Shown one piece after another: positions 55,154-64,000 of a stretch of DNA of 64,000 bases. The notes beneath the pieces are model-generated. The model had not been told where the DNA came from and searched no databases. It was given only the letters and a program-made list of their open reading frames with translations. The DNA is from Conus ventricosus (Eukaryota > Mollusca > Gastropoda > Neogastropoda > Conidae). How positions within the stretch are numbered: position 1 is the stretch's first letter; every line of letters begins with the position of its first letter. The position numbers were made by a program, and so were the translations under genes. Location: the NCBI GenBank assembly GCA_018398815.1, contig CM031595.1, positions 134,566,668 to 134,630,667 on the forward strand, read 5' to 3'.

Positions 55154-55825
55154 TCAGCCTGGAGCAGAAGTTTCTCCAGGACTGACGTTTACTGATTTTG
55201 AAAGTGTGTCTCGATTTCGCACGGAGTTTTCTGATGGGCTCGAGCGTTGGGACCTGAAGGTCGTTGGTATAACCCTACGCTGAGCCCGTTTGCGAACTTT
55301 TGAAATTTGTTGGCAGTCTGAATTGAACCAGGGTGTTTTTGGCATTGGAGTTTGTCGGAAGACACTGGAATACAGGTTTTAGCACAGTTGATCACAGTGT
55401 TAGTCAGAGATTCTGCTGGGTCTGGACTCTGAAAAAAATCAGTGTCCTGGAATTCTTTTGAAATAGTGGTTGCAAATAGATCCCAGTTTGCCTTCTTATA
55501 ATTGAGATGTTGAGAGACAGAGGCGGTTTCAGTTAATATGGGCTGCAAAAGAACAGGGAAATGGTCACTTCCGTGCAGATCGTAATGGACAGACCACTCA
55601 TAGTCCAGGACCAGCGAGGGGTCACAAATCGACAAATCTAAACACGAAAGTGAACCTGTGGAAGAGTGGAGGTAAGTTGGAGCTCCATCGTTCAGACAAC
55701 ACAAATCAAAGTCAGAAAGGACATCCTCAAGTCAAGAAGCAGACCTCTGGATGACGAACTGACACTACCCCAAAGAGGATTGTGACCATTAAAGTCACCC
55801 AACAGCAAAAAAGGTCGAGGAAGTT
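55154..55825 (-). pseudogene. Family A LINE copy 3, endonuclease remainder
   Basis: 55704-55189 reads YEWSVHYDLHGSDHFPVLLQ and LNYKKANWDLFATT; the preceding GDFNGHNPLWGSV lies at 55820-55770. Truncated before the ETQ motif. Confidence 0.75.
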
Positions 55826-55835
55826 CTACATGGAT

Positions 55836-57290
55836 TTTTGGCCTACGAACAATGTTACAAAAACAATTACGAAGAAGGTTTATGAATATGTCATAGACCT
55901 GAGCCCTAGACTGGATTAGGAGAAACTGAATAAGGTATGAACAAGACTCTGGACACAAAAGCGCTTTTTGATTATTTTATTTTATTTTTTGTCTTGGATG
56001 TTTGTTTTTCCTGCCTCTAAGTCTGAAAATCAGGCAATTTTCTCAGAAATCCTTGGATCTGTGGAGAGTTCTCCGTCCTGAAGAAAGCTTGAAGATAATC
56101 AGCCAGCATGGCATCCCTGGTGAATACAAGGTCTGGTATTAGTTCATGCTGATTTCGAAGCTTCTCTGGCCTCTACTGAGAGATACTTTACCAGCATTTG
56201 CACAGTGGAATCAATGGAGGCCAATGTCAACAAAAACGCTCGAAATCACTGGGTGCTTCTATTGCACTGCCAAGTGAAGCTGAAGCTGTCTCTGAAATCC
56301 ATCCTGGAGGAGTACAAAGTAAGCAGAGCAAAATTACTAACCTTGCTCATGAGATGAATCTATTTTACAAATCAAAACAAACACTTTAGATTCAGTTTTG
56401 ACCTTGTAAACTGCATTTTGACGTTTTGGTCCTTAGGAATGTAGACGGACACTATACCCTTTTCATTTTTTTCATAGTTTCACATATAAATGTTAAAACA
56501 AAACAGTTGTTGTCTCAAATCAAATGTATGGTTTATAAATGATCAGTGCAATAAATGCACTAGTAGCAGTAGTAGTTGAAAGAATTGGTAATGAAAGGAA
56601 AAATGTGACCTGGTTAGGACCTTAAGATAACTTGCATTTCTTGCTATAATTTTTGAACAGCTCACAAAAAGTGAAAGGCTGAGACTTATTCTAGATCTTC
56701 AAATACGACTTCAGTGTTGTATTCACTTTCAAGTGCACAAAGGAAATATATTGCAAACAGAACTGCCCATCTGCAAAATCCAATGACCCGAATGGTCTCA
56801 TAAAAGGTATTTGAAAACTAGCTAATAAATGTGAAGTTTCAAACACACTTTTCTCACATCATCTCCCTGAGTCCTTGTCAACAATCACAATGAATGTGTT
56901 CTAGGGGCAGCGGACTTGGTGGGAAAATCCAATCCAAAGGTATCTCAGCTAAAATGACATAGGGCATACGGCACCGCTTAGAATCAGCTTCATCCTCAGA
57001 TCTGTACATTATATAACTTCCTGCCGGGCGTGCCCTGCAATTCAAACCAAGTGAAACTGGGAAAATTTTACGACCCTACCTGTCCACTCTGTCACAACAA
57101 CAAGGAAAATGTCCTGAGCTCATGCAAAGCAGCAGGAACCCCGGGGAATCAATTTTGAGCATGTTGAGTTTAAATGTATTTCTGTGTCGAGGCCAATCAT
57201 CCCATGCGGGTACAAATATATAATATGTCATACAAGATCATTCTCATTCACTAGTCTCTCAAACTAGGTTTTCAGCCTTTTCTATTTCAA
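55836..57290. other. Intergenic, nothing recognised
   Basis: AT-rich with no repeat or gene identified. A 63-codon plus-strand frame at 56198 is not convincing. Confidence 0.45.
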
Positions 57291-57292
57291 GT

Positions 57293-57303
57293 GTGTGTGT
57301 GTG

Positions 57304-57334
<31 letters not shown>

Positions 57335-57335
57335 G

Positions 57336-57366
<31 letters not shown>

Positions 57367-57395
57367 TCTGTGTGTGTGTGTGGAGTGTGTGTGTG
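57293..57395. repeat. (GT)n microsatellite, interrupted
   Basis: About 100 bp. Confidence 0.95.
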
Positions 57396-57399
57396 ATCT

Positions 57400-57560
57400 T
57401 TTTTATTAGAAAACGAATCTCTCAAACATTCAATGAACTCATTGTCTTTTGGTCCAGTCCATGAACTATCCTAATTTATGCATGGAAAATTAAAATCACC
57501 GACTAAGATGACCTTATCGTATATCATTATTCTTATGATTTGATCATATTCATAATTGGC
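57400..57560 (-). mobile_element. LINE endonuclease fragment, minus strand
   Basis: Reading the minus strand, IMIYDKVILVGDFNFP at about 57535-57490 is the GDFN metal-binding motif of LINE endonucleases, followed by TGPKDNEFIECLRDSF. It lies head to head with the plus-strand family C element that follows. Confidence 0.6.
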
Positions 57561-57689
57561 ATTCCATTGAGGTCAGTCAAAGCTGAATTAGGGCTGTTAT
57601 TGCACCCAATCGACACTCTCTGATGTATTTTTCATCACATGAATGCATAATCATGTGCCTCAAAGACAGATCAGTTAACAACGCTGCAG

Positions 57690-60145
57690 ATTTTTTTCTC
57701 ACAGTTCAAATAAATCAGAGTTGGACTGCAAACTACCTCACAATCAGTGAGGATTTAGTACTTGTTAATGATGAAAACATGGTATCAGACATTAAGCACT
57801 TAGTTCCTAATCCTACAGGCAAAAGTGATAATGAGGTTTTAATTTCTCTTTGTACCTAGGGGAGGACCAAGAGAAAGAACCAAAGCAGTCATATAATTTT
57901 ATGAGAGGGAGGTTTATGCAAATGAAAGAAGAACTAAAGAAGATTGACAGGAAAAAAACTCAATGATCTTACTGCAGGACAATACTGGTGGGAAATTAAA
58001 AGTATTCTAAATTCCTTAATAGAAAACAACGTTCCAAAACAAATAATAAAAAACAGAAACCAAAGTGGATGAATGCAAAAACAATGAAATTTGTAACAAA
58101 AAGAAATATAATATGTACCAGAAGTTCCTAGTCACTAAGCAGGGAAAAGATTACAAAAATTATATTAAAGCATGTAATACTTGTAACAAAAAAAATAAGA
58201 AAAGCAAAAAAGGAATTTGAAAAGAAGCTATCAAAGGAATGTAAAAAAAATAACCTGAAAGCTTTCTGGAGATACGTACAATCAAAAACAAAGATGAATG
58301 CAGGAGTGAGTCCTTTAGTGACTAAAGAAGGAGACACAGTTGAGACAGATAGTGGTAAGACAGATGTATGTTGAATGCATTTTTTTTCTAGTGTATTCAC
58401 AAGGGAAGATATCAATAATATGCCTACTCTAAGTCCAGCTTCAAGGTCAAAAGGTATGATATTGGAAAATTTAGATATTTCTGTGGAAGCAATAAAAAAG
58501 AAACTTCAATATCTGAACCCTAATAAGGCATGTGGTCCTGATGCCATTCCATCAAGACTACTAAAAGAGCTAAATAAGGAGATGGCCTTCACACTTTATA
58601 TACTTTTTACTAAATCTGTTGAAATGATAGTACCTTCGTATTGGAAAACAGCTACAGTTATACTAGTATTCAAAAAAGGTATGAGAACAGACCCAGGGAA
58701 TTACATTTACAGACCAGTGAGTTTAATATGCATTATATGCAAAATTTTAGAATCATTTATTATAGAGGCTATTGTATTGTTAAACATAATTATGACAGAA
58801 AATAAATAATATTTTGAGTGCCAACATGGATTTCGTGCAAAAAAGATCTTGTGTGATTCAACTTCTAGAAGTGATGGAAGATTTCATAAAGGAGATAGAT
58901 AAAGGAGAAAATACAGATGTATTGTATTTAGACTTTAGAAAAACTGAAAAGCATTCCATTCAGTACCACATGAAACTTGAAAGACTCTTAAAGAAACTGG
59001 AGTCTTATGGAATAGTAGAAAATGTACTTCGTTGGGTTAGAGACTTTAGAACTATTAAAAAGAACTCAAAAGGTAAGGATTGGTAGAACTTTCTTTCTCT
59101 CCTAGTGCTGATGTTATTAGTGGGATACGGTCATACCACAAGGCAGTATTTTGGGACCAATATTATTCACAGTGTTTATAAATGATCTCCCTGTAGAATT
59201 AAAGAGTACATGTAAAATTTTTGCAGATGACACAAAACTTTATAAAGTCTCTCTGAAATTGTATAAGGACTTACAAAAGGATACTGAAATATTAGTACAG
59301 TGGTCTGATACTTGGAACCTATATTTAATGCAGAAAAATGTGAAGTACTTCATATTGGAAAATCAAACACACAAAAGGATAATATAATGAAAATTGGGGA
59401 CAAGGAAGTAAAAGTATCTAAATCAAATGTGAGGAAGAGAAAGACTTAGGTGTGACTTTTGACAAAAGTTTATTTGACAAACATATTGAGCATAGTATTA
59501 ACAAGGCCAACAGAATGATTGGAATAATAAAAAGAACATTTACATTTATTAGAAAAAAGGACACTTTTTTACAATTATATAAGACACTAGTTAGACCTGT
59601 TCTTGAATATATATATGCAATACTGTATGGTATCCAACGCTAAAGAGACGATCAGAAGCTCTATAACAGGTATAAGACACTAGTTAGACCTGTTCTTGAA
59701 TATGGCAATACTGTATGGTATCCACCGCTAAAGAGACAATCAGAAGCTCTAGAACAGGTTCAAAGAAGAGCAACACAGATTATGCACAATATAAAGGATT
59801 ACTCATACCAGGAAAGATTAAAATATTTACAACTTCCAACACTCAAAGCATGATGAATAAGAGGGGACTTGATTCAAACAAATGGCATTGATGATGTTCA
59901 TAAAGCAGCTTTTTTGTACTCCACAGACAAATAATACATGGAAAAGTAAAGACAAGATATTTAAACAATATTCCATAACTAATTTGAGAAAATTCACATT
60001 TACTAACAGAGTAACCAACATTTGGAATGAATTAACAACTAACATCAAGTGTGCACCTAGTATTAATGTATTTAAGAACCTCATAGATAAACATGAATTA
60101 ATAACTAAAATAAAATATGAATATGATGGATACATTTGACAGAGC
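57690..60145 (+). mobile_element. Family C LINE (CR1/L2-like), degraded
   Basis: AT-rich element with endonuclease end (LVLVNDENMVSDIKHL, GKSDNEV at 57755-57840) and RT: LNPNKACGPDAIPSRLLKEL, PVSLICIICKILESFI (58375-58809), FECQHGFRAKRSCVIQLLEV (58814-59086), GPILFTVFINDLPVEL and CKIFADDTKLYKV (59151-59387), INKANRMIGIIKRTF and LVRPVLEYIYAI (59452-59643), ending FTNRVTNIWNELTTNIK at 60139. More than six frameshifts or stops. It contains a tandem duplication at 59575-59760. Confidence 0.8.
59575..59760 (+). repeat. Tandem duplication of about 95 bp inside family C LINE
   Basis: tataagacactagttagacc...caatcagaagctct occurs twice in succession (about 59578 and 59670), with small differences. 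Confidence 0.8.
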
Positions 60146-60186
60146 TAGTCTGCAACTGGGCCAACAGACGTAAGAAAAAAAAAAGG

Positions 60187-60191
<5 letters not shown>

Positions 60192-60243
<52 letters not shown>
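60192..60243. repeat. (TA)n microsatellite
   Basis: About 50 bp of TA after an A-run. Confidence 0.95.
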
Positions 60244-60248
<5 letters not shown>

Positions 60249-60334
60249 CCTAAATAGGCTAAGTTGTTTGATACAACGCCCCAAATCCTGATCCTAATCC
60301 TGATCCTGAGTGAACCCATACAGTCCTTCGAATG

Positions 60335-60420
60335 AGACTATAAAAATGGTCATACACACAAAAGTGTCGGAATCTTCAAGTTGATGATGGCGGACACTCA
60401 AAGAAAGAAGGAGTCGATTT
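60335..60420 (+). mobile_element. SINE tail block copy
   Basis: aaaatggtcatacacacaaa agtgtcggaa then a GAAAGAAGGA tail. Confidence 0.5.
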
Positions 60421-60499
60421 TGGATGGGAAGGCCAGTTTGGCCGTTATTTTAAAATCTAATTTTGATTGACAGAATAGAGTAAAATAAATCCTGAGCAT

Positions 60500-61300
60500 A
60501 TGCATGCAAAAAGTCGTCATCAACGGAGCCAGTTCATCACAAGGCAGTGTAAAAAGTGGTATTCCACAAGGATCTGTGCTTGGGCCGCTGCTGTTTGTGA
60601 TATATACATAAATGACTTGCCTAGAGGGTTGAAGACTACTGCTAAGATGTTTGCAGATGATACAAAACTTTATGTGAGAAGCGATACTGAGAACGGTCTG
60701 ACAGATCTCCAAGACGACTTGAACAGCTTACAAGAATGGTCCAACAAATGGTTATTGCATTTTCACCCAGACAAATGCTGTGTTTTGAAGATTGGTCGGA
60801 ACAATGAAAATGAGTATTTCATGGGAAAGAGTCAGATGGCAACAAAACAAGAGTGAGACTAAAAGAAACTGAAAAGGAAAGAGATTTAGGCGTTGTAGTG
60901 GATAATAAACTCTCGTTCAAAGAGCAGGTTGCTCAGACCACATCAAGGGCCAACAGAACGGTTGGACTTACACGCCGATCTTTTGATCATCTGTCCGAGA
61001 GAACTTTTGTACTTCTGTTCAAGAGCATGGTCAGGCCACTGTTGGAATATGGTCACAGTGTCTGGCAACCAGCCATTGAGGATGTGCAACGTCATGCAAC
61101 AAAAACACTGAGCCATCTCAAAGCCAAGCAGTACCCCGAGAGATTGAGAATTCTGAAGCTTCGGAGTCTTGAGCACCGCCGTCTTCAGGGTGATATGATT
61201 GAAACTTATAAGTACTTCAATGGATTGTACAACACCCAGGAACTTATGTTTGAAAAGGACAAAAAAAGCCAGTTAAAAGCCATCATTGTATAACCCTACT
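60500..61300 (+). mobile_element. Family D LINE, 5'-truncated (CR1/L2-like)
   Basis: GIPQGSVLGPLLFVIYINDL begins in one frame at about 60555; 60500-60856 holds KTTAKMFADDTKLYVRSD and WLLHFHPDKCCVLKIGR; 60853-61293 holds ERDLGVVVDNKLSFKEQV, SMVRPLLEYGHSVWQPAIED and RLRILKLRSLEHRRLQGDM. Only about three frame breaks, so less decayed than family C. Confidence 0.8.
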
Positions 61301-61474
61301 TGCCAAGAATAACTTCTGAAAAACTGAGCTTGCACGCAATGCTAGAAATCAAAGTTAGGATTAGATAGACGAATAGGCTCTTTAAAAGTAGAGCCTCAAT
61401 CGCTCTTAAATACTAATACTATACTATACTATACTATACTATACTGCTATTATGCAACCACTATTTATTTATAT

Positions 61475-61905
61475 AAATAAGATGATTGGGACACTAAAAG
61501 TCGTGAGGCTATCCAAGTCCACAACGGGCTGGTAGACCTCAACCCCACCACATTCTACCGCCCTTCAGACAAACGGACTAGAGGCACACAGTAGATCCAC
61601 CAGGAGCGTGTAACCCATCCAGTTCTGTACCACTCCTTTTTTCCCCGCACCATCTGGGACTGGAACCAATTACCAACCACCACATCAGCACCTACAGTGG
61701 AGGTGTTCAGGAGCCGCCTGAGCTGCTGTCCCCACTACCTGCAGCCACCCCCAGTCTCTCCCTGAACCCTCCCATCAAACCCATGTACATAGTTTTAAAA
61801 TCAGTTCATCAAGCCAACTAAGCCTGAGACACAGCAAGCAACAACGCCACAACGCAGAGCCTCTGCGCCTACACGGCCCGGCTCTATTTCGGAAGAAGAA
61901 GAAGA
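61475..61905 (+). mobile_element. Family E LINE 3' fragment
   Basis: IQVHNGLVDLNPTTFYRPSD, HQERVTHPVLYHSFFPRTIW and SAPTVEVFRSRLSCCPHYL, then a 3' UTR ending in (GAA)n. It contains, uninterrupted, the sequence into which the LTR element inserted at 32667 in the other copy. Confidence 0.75.
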
Positions 61906-62044
61906 AGTCCCAAATAAACTGAACTGAACTATAAACCGTGGTTCCGTGTGTGAACGCACGCACAACATCTTGCACACACGTAAAAGCCCATAATCAACTT
62001 TCGAAAGAGAATGCCAGTTTGGCCGTTGGTATGGACGACACGTT

Positions 62045-62190
62045 ACACATAGCATGCACCTTCCCCGAAGCTGGAGTATGGCTGCCTTAATGGCGGGATA
62101 AAAAAAAAACGGTCATGTACACAAAAGTGTCAGAATCTTCCATTCGATGAAGGTGGACACTTAAAGAAAGAAGAAGAAGAAGAATGAGTC
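62045..62190 (+). mobile_element. SINE tail block, plus strand
   Basis: gcatgcaccttccccgaag, then agtatggctgccttaatggc, gggataaa..acggtcatg, agtgtcag and (GAA)n. Confidence 0.6.
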
Positions 62191-62554
62191 GATTTTGGAT
62201 GGAAGTTTGGATGAGATTGCCTCGCAAAGTTGTAAACTTACCATAATAATCATAAGCTGAACACAAACAAAACTGCCGCCTTACCTGATAATGACTCAGA
62301 TGAACAAGTGAATCCTTGGACGCTGAAACATGGATCCATAACGTAATGGTCATTTTTAACATGAGTCACAAGAACTTCGTCCGCACTTCAAACCACGTTC
62401 GTCGAAGTTGAACAGAAAGTTGAATCGGGTCAGGCTAGGCCTATTGCGTTTCCGGCAGAATTCTGGGAGGGAAAACCTATTCTAAATATAGGCTGGGCTC
62501 TTTCCTTTGATAGCTTCTTCTTCTTCCTAAAATACTGGTTCACTCAAAAACGAG

Positions 62555-62675
62555 TAGGTGAGGTCTTCTTCTTCTTTCTTTTTGTGCCCACAATCATCAT
62601 GTTGATTACCCTGACACTTTTGTGTGTATGACCATTTTTTTAATCACGCAATACTCTAACTTCGGGGAAGGTGCA
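62555..62675 (-). mobile_element. SINE tail block, minus strand
   Basis: Reverse-complement counterpart of 62045-62190: cttcttcttctttctttttg, then cacttttgtgtgtatgacca and cttcggggaaggtgcatgc. Confidence 0.6.
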
Positions 62676-62676
62676 T

Positions 62677-62712
<36 letters not shown>

Positions 62713-62785
62713 CGTGTGTGTGTTGTTGTTCTTCAATTTAACGTCTTTTCACTAGATGTGATATTAGACAAGGTGTGTGTGTTTT

Positions 62786-62868
<83 letters not shown>

Positions 62869-63020
62869 GTTTTGTGTGTGTCTGTCTGTCTGTCTGTCTG
62901 TGTGTGTGTGTGTGTGTTTGAGTGTGTGCGTGCAGCGTGCGTACGTGTGTGCGTGCAGCCTGCGTACGTGAGTGCGCGCCCGCGTGCGTGCGTGTGCGTG
63001 TGTGCGTGTATGTGTGATGA
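62676..63020. repeat. (CT)n then long (GT)n with variants
   Basis: (CT) 62678-62710; GT-rich 62775-63020 including four tctg units near 62880 and GCGT variants. Confidence 0.95.
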
Positions 63021-63600
63021 GGAGAAACTCTAAGTAAGAATTAAACTGTAAAAAAAAAAAAAAAAGACATCAAAAGTAAAAACAAACAACTGTACAAAAT
63101 AAGATCATGAAACAGCAATTACAGGATTGAGCCAACTGGGCTTAACATAAGAATTCGTACAAAATTTAAGAGAGATATGTTATCCTGGAATATGCACTTT
63201 GAAGCATCCTTTCTAAATTCTGACAAATCGGAATCAAAGTAGCGGCAAAAGTATAGAACGTGTGTTGTTGTACAATTATCAAGGGCGCCGCAAGCACATC
63301 GAATATTCTTGACATATTTTGTTCTGAATGCATTTATTTTTAACCGAAATAATAAGGAGACAAGTTGTTTACTGTGTCTTGGATATAATCCTATGTTTGT
63401 ATTCCAGTTTACTGGATTTACTGAGGAAGCCCTTTTTAAAAGATTACTTGCTCGAGAGCTCGTACAACAAAGTATAGAAGTGTCGGGTTTGTGTATTCGT
63501 GGGAGAACACTAGCTTTGTAATATTCCTCAAATTTTTCAAAGAGGCTCTTTGTAAGAGAGAATATCCTTCATGTAAGCTCAAGGGAATATGAATAGTAGC
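63021..63600. other. Unassigned sequence
   Basis: Plus-strand frame 63309-63521 is not recognised. No other feature seen. Confidence 0.35.
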
Positions 63601-63604
63601 CGTA

Positions 63605-63667
63605 TTGTGTGTGTGTGTGTGTGCGCGCGCGTCCGAGGGCGTGCGATTTCCTGTTATCATACACGTT

Positions 63668-63714
<47 letters not shown>

Positions 63715-63950
63715 CATATCAGGTTCAGGAACTAGTAGGCCTGTACTAGGCCTTTCTCCTGATCGAAACACTATCCACAGTTTTGCCAATTTCACCAGCG
63801 CGCAATTTCTTCAACTACACTTTGCAGTTAGCGGGTGGGTGGAGTAGTGTGGGTGGCAAGATCACTACTCCAGTCTCACAGCAAATTTGTTGTCTGCCAT
63901 ATGCGAGTCAAGTCTGTTCTTGAAGGCCTGTAGTGATGGAGAGTCAACAA

Positions 63951-63989
<39 letters not shown>

Positions 63990-64000
63990 CTCTCTCTCTC
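63605..64000. repeat. GT and CT microsatellites to window end
   Basis: (GT) 63607-63630, (CT) 63672-63712, (CT) 63953-64000 running off the edge. Confidence 0.9.

Larger units (their letters stand above)
51965..55825 (-). mobile_element. Family A LINE copy 3, 5'-truncated, with nested SINE
   Basis: Flanked by CTACATGGAT (51955-51964 and 55826-55835), so both ends are exact: the 3' end has the GATAAGATAATG tip, and the truncation at 55825 falls in the endonuclease (ELPRPFLLLGDFNGHN). It carries endonuclease, RT, the C-terminal region and a full RNase H domain, and is interrupted by a 316-bp SINE at 53633-53948. Confidence 0.9.

Noticed and set aside
63309..63521. 70-codon plus-strand frame
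   Set aside because: No recognisable motif, no splice context; left as unassigned.

Overview
This 64 kb window is animal nuclear DNA. It has spliced genes with GT-AG introns, long microsatellites, and a dense mixture of LINE, SINE, piggyBac and LTR elements. The SINE tails (GAA or CAA runs, and a shared block containing ATGGCTGCC...GGCGGG...CGGTCA) and the LINE families fit a mollusc, probably a gastropod. That assignment is inference; no species marker is present. There is no prokaryotic gene, CRISPR array or rRNA.

The main host gene runs on the minus strand from a start codon at 30145 down past the left edge. Six coding exons can be assembled by hand, and all five junctions agree in reading phase: 30145-30055, 29313-29154, 23749-23598, 22521-22427, 18327-18181 and 2831-<1. 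The first 250 or so residues read as the DUF3715 pseudo-PARP domain of the TASOR/TASOR2/TEX15 family. Vertebrate TASOR is the scaffold of the HUSH complex, which silences LINE-1 elements. The last exon is very long, codes for a low-complexity tail with exact 50-residue tandem repeats, and has one frameshift near 2190 that looks like a one-base loss. The introns hold the LINE and piggyBac copies.

Regions. 1-2831: last visible exon. 3.2-9.1 kb: a LINE with RNase H of the I/Nimb type (family A), whose 3' side is fused base by base with host intron sequence, probably a consensus artefact. 9.1-11.06 kb: intron. 11.07-17.24 kb: a second full-length family A LINE with a 12-bp target duplication but a very noisy interior. 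18.98-21.4 kb: two adjacent piggyBac remnants. 24.0-25.6 kb: a perfect 24-bp inverted repeat and a CR1/L2-like fragment. 26.4-27.5 kb: broken coding sequence of unknown identity. 32.67-36.53 kb: an LTR element with two 1.6 kb LTRs around only 0.65 kb, inserted into an older LINE fragment. 36.5-38.7 kb: stacked LINE fragments. 39.75-44.24 kb: a degraded plus-strand gene joining a PHD-like finger, an OTU protease domain and a MULE-transposase-like end. 46.0-49.7 kb: a nearly complete CR1/L2-like LINE (family B) with one frameshift. 50-52 kb: long CA/CT/GT arrays. 51.97-55.83 kb: a 5'-truncated family A LINE carrying a nested SINE. 57.4-61.9 kb: piled-up LINE remnants. 62-64 kb: SINE tails and microsatellites.

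Except for the TASOR-like gene and possibly the PHD-OTU gene, almost all coding capacity here belongs to mobile elements, mostly dead. Gene models come from reading splice signals and phase by eye; family names come from recognised motifs and no database search was made.
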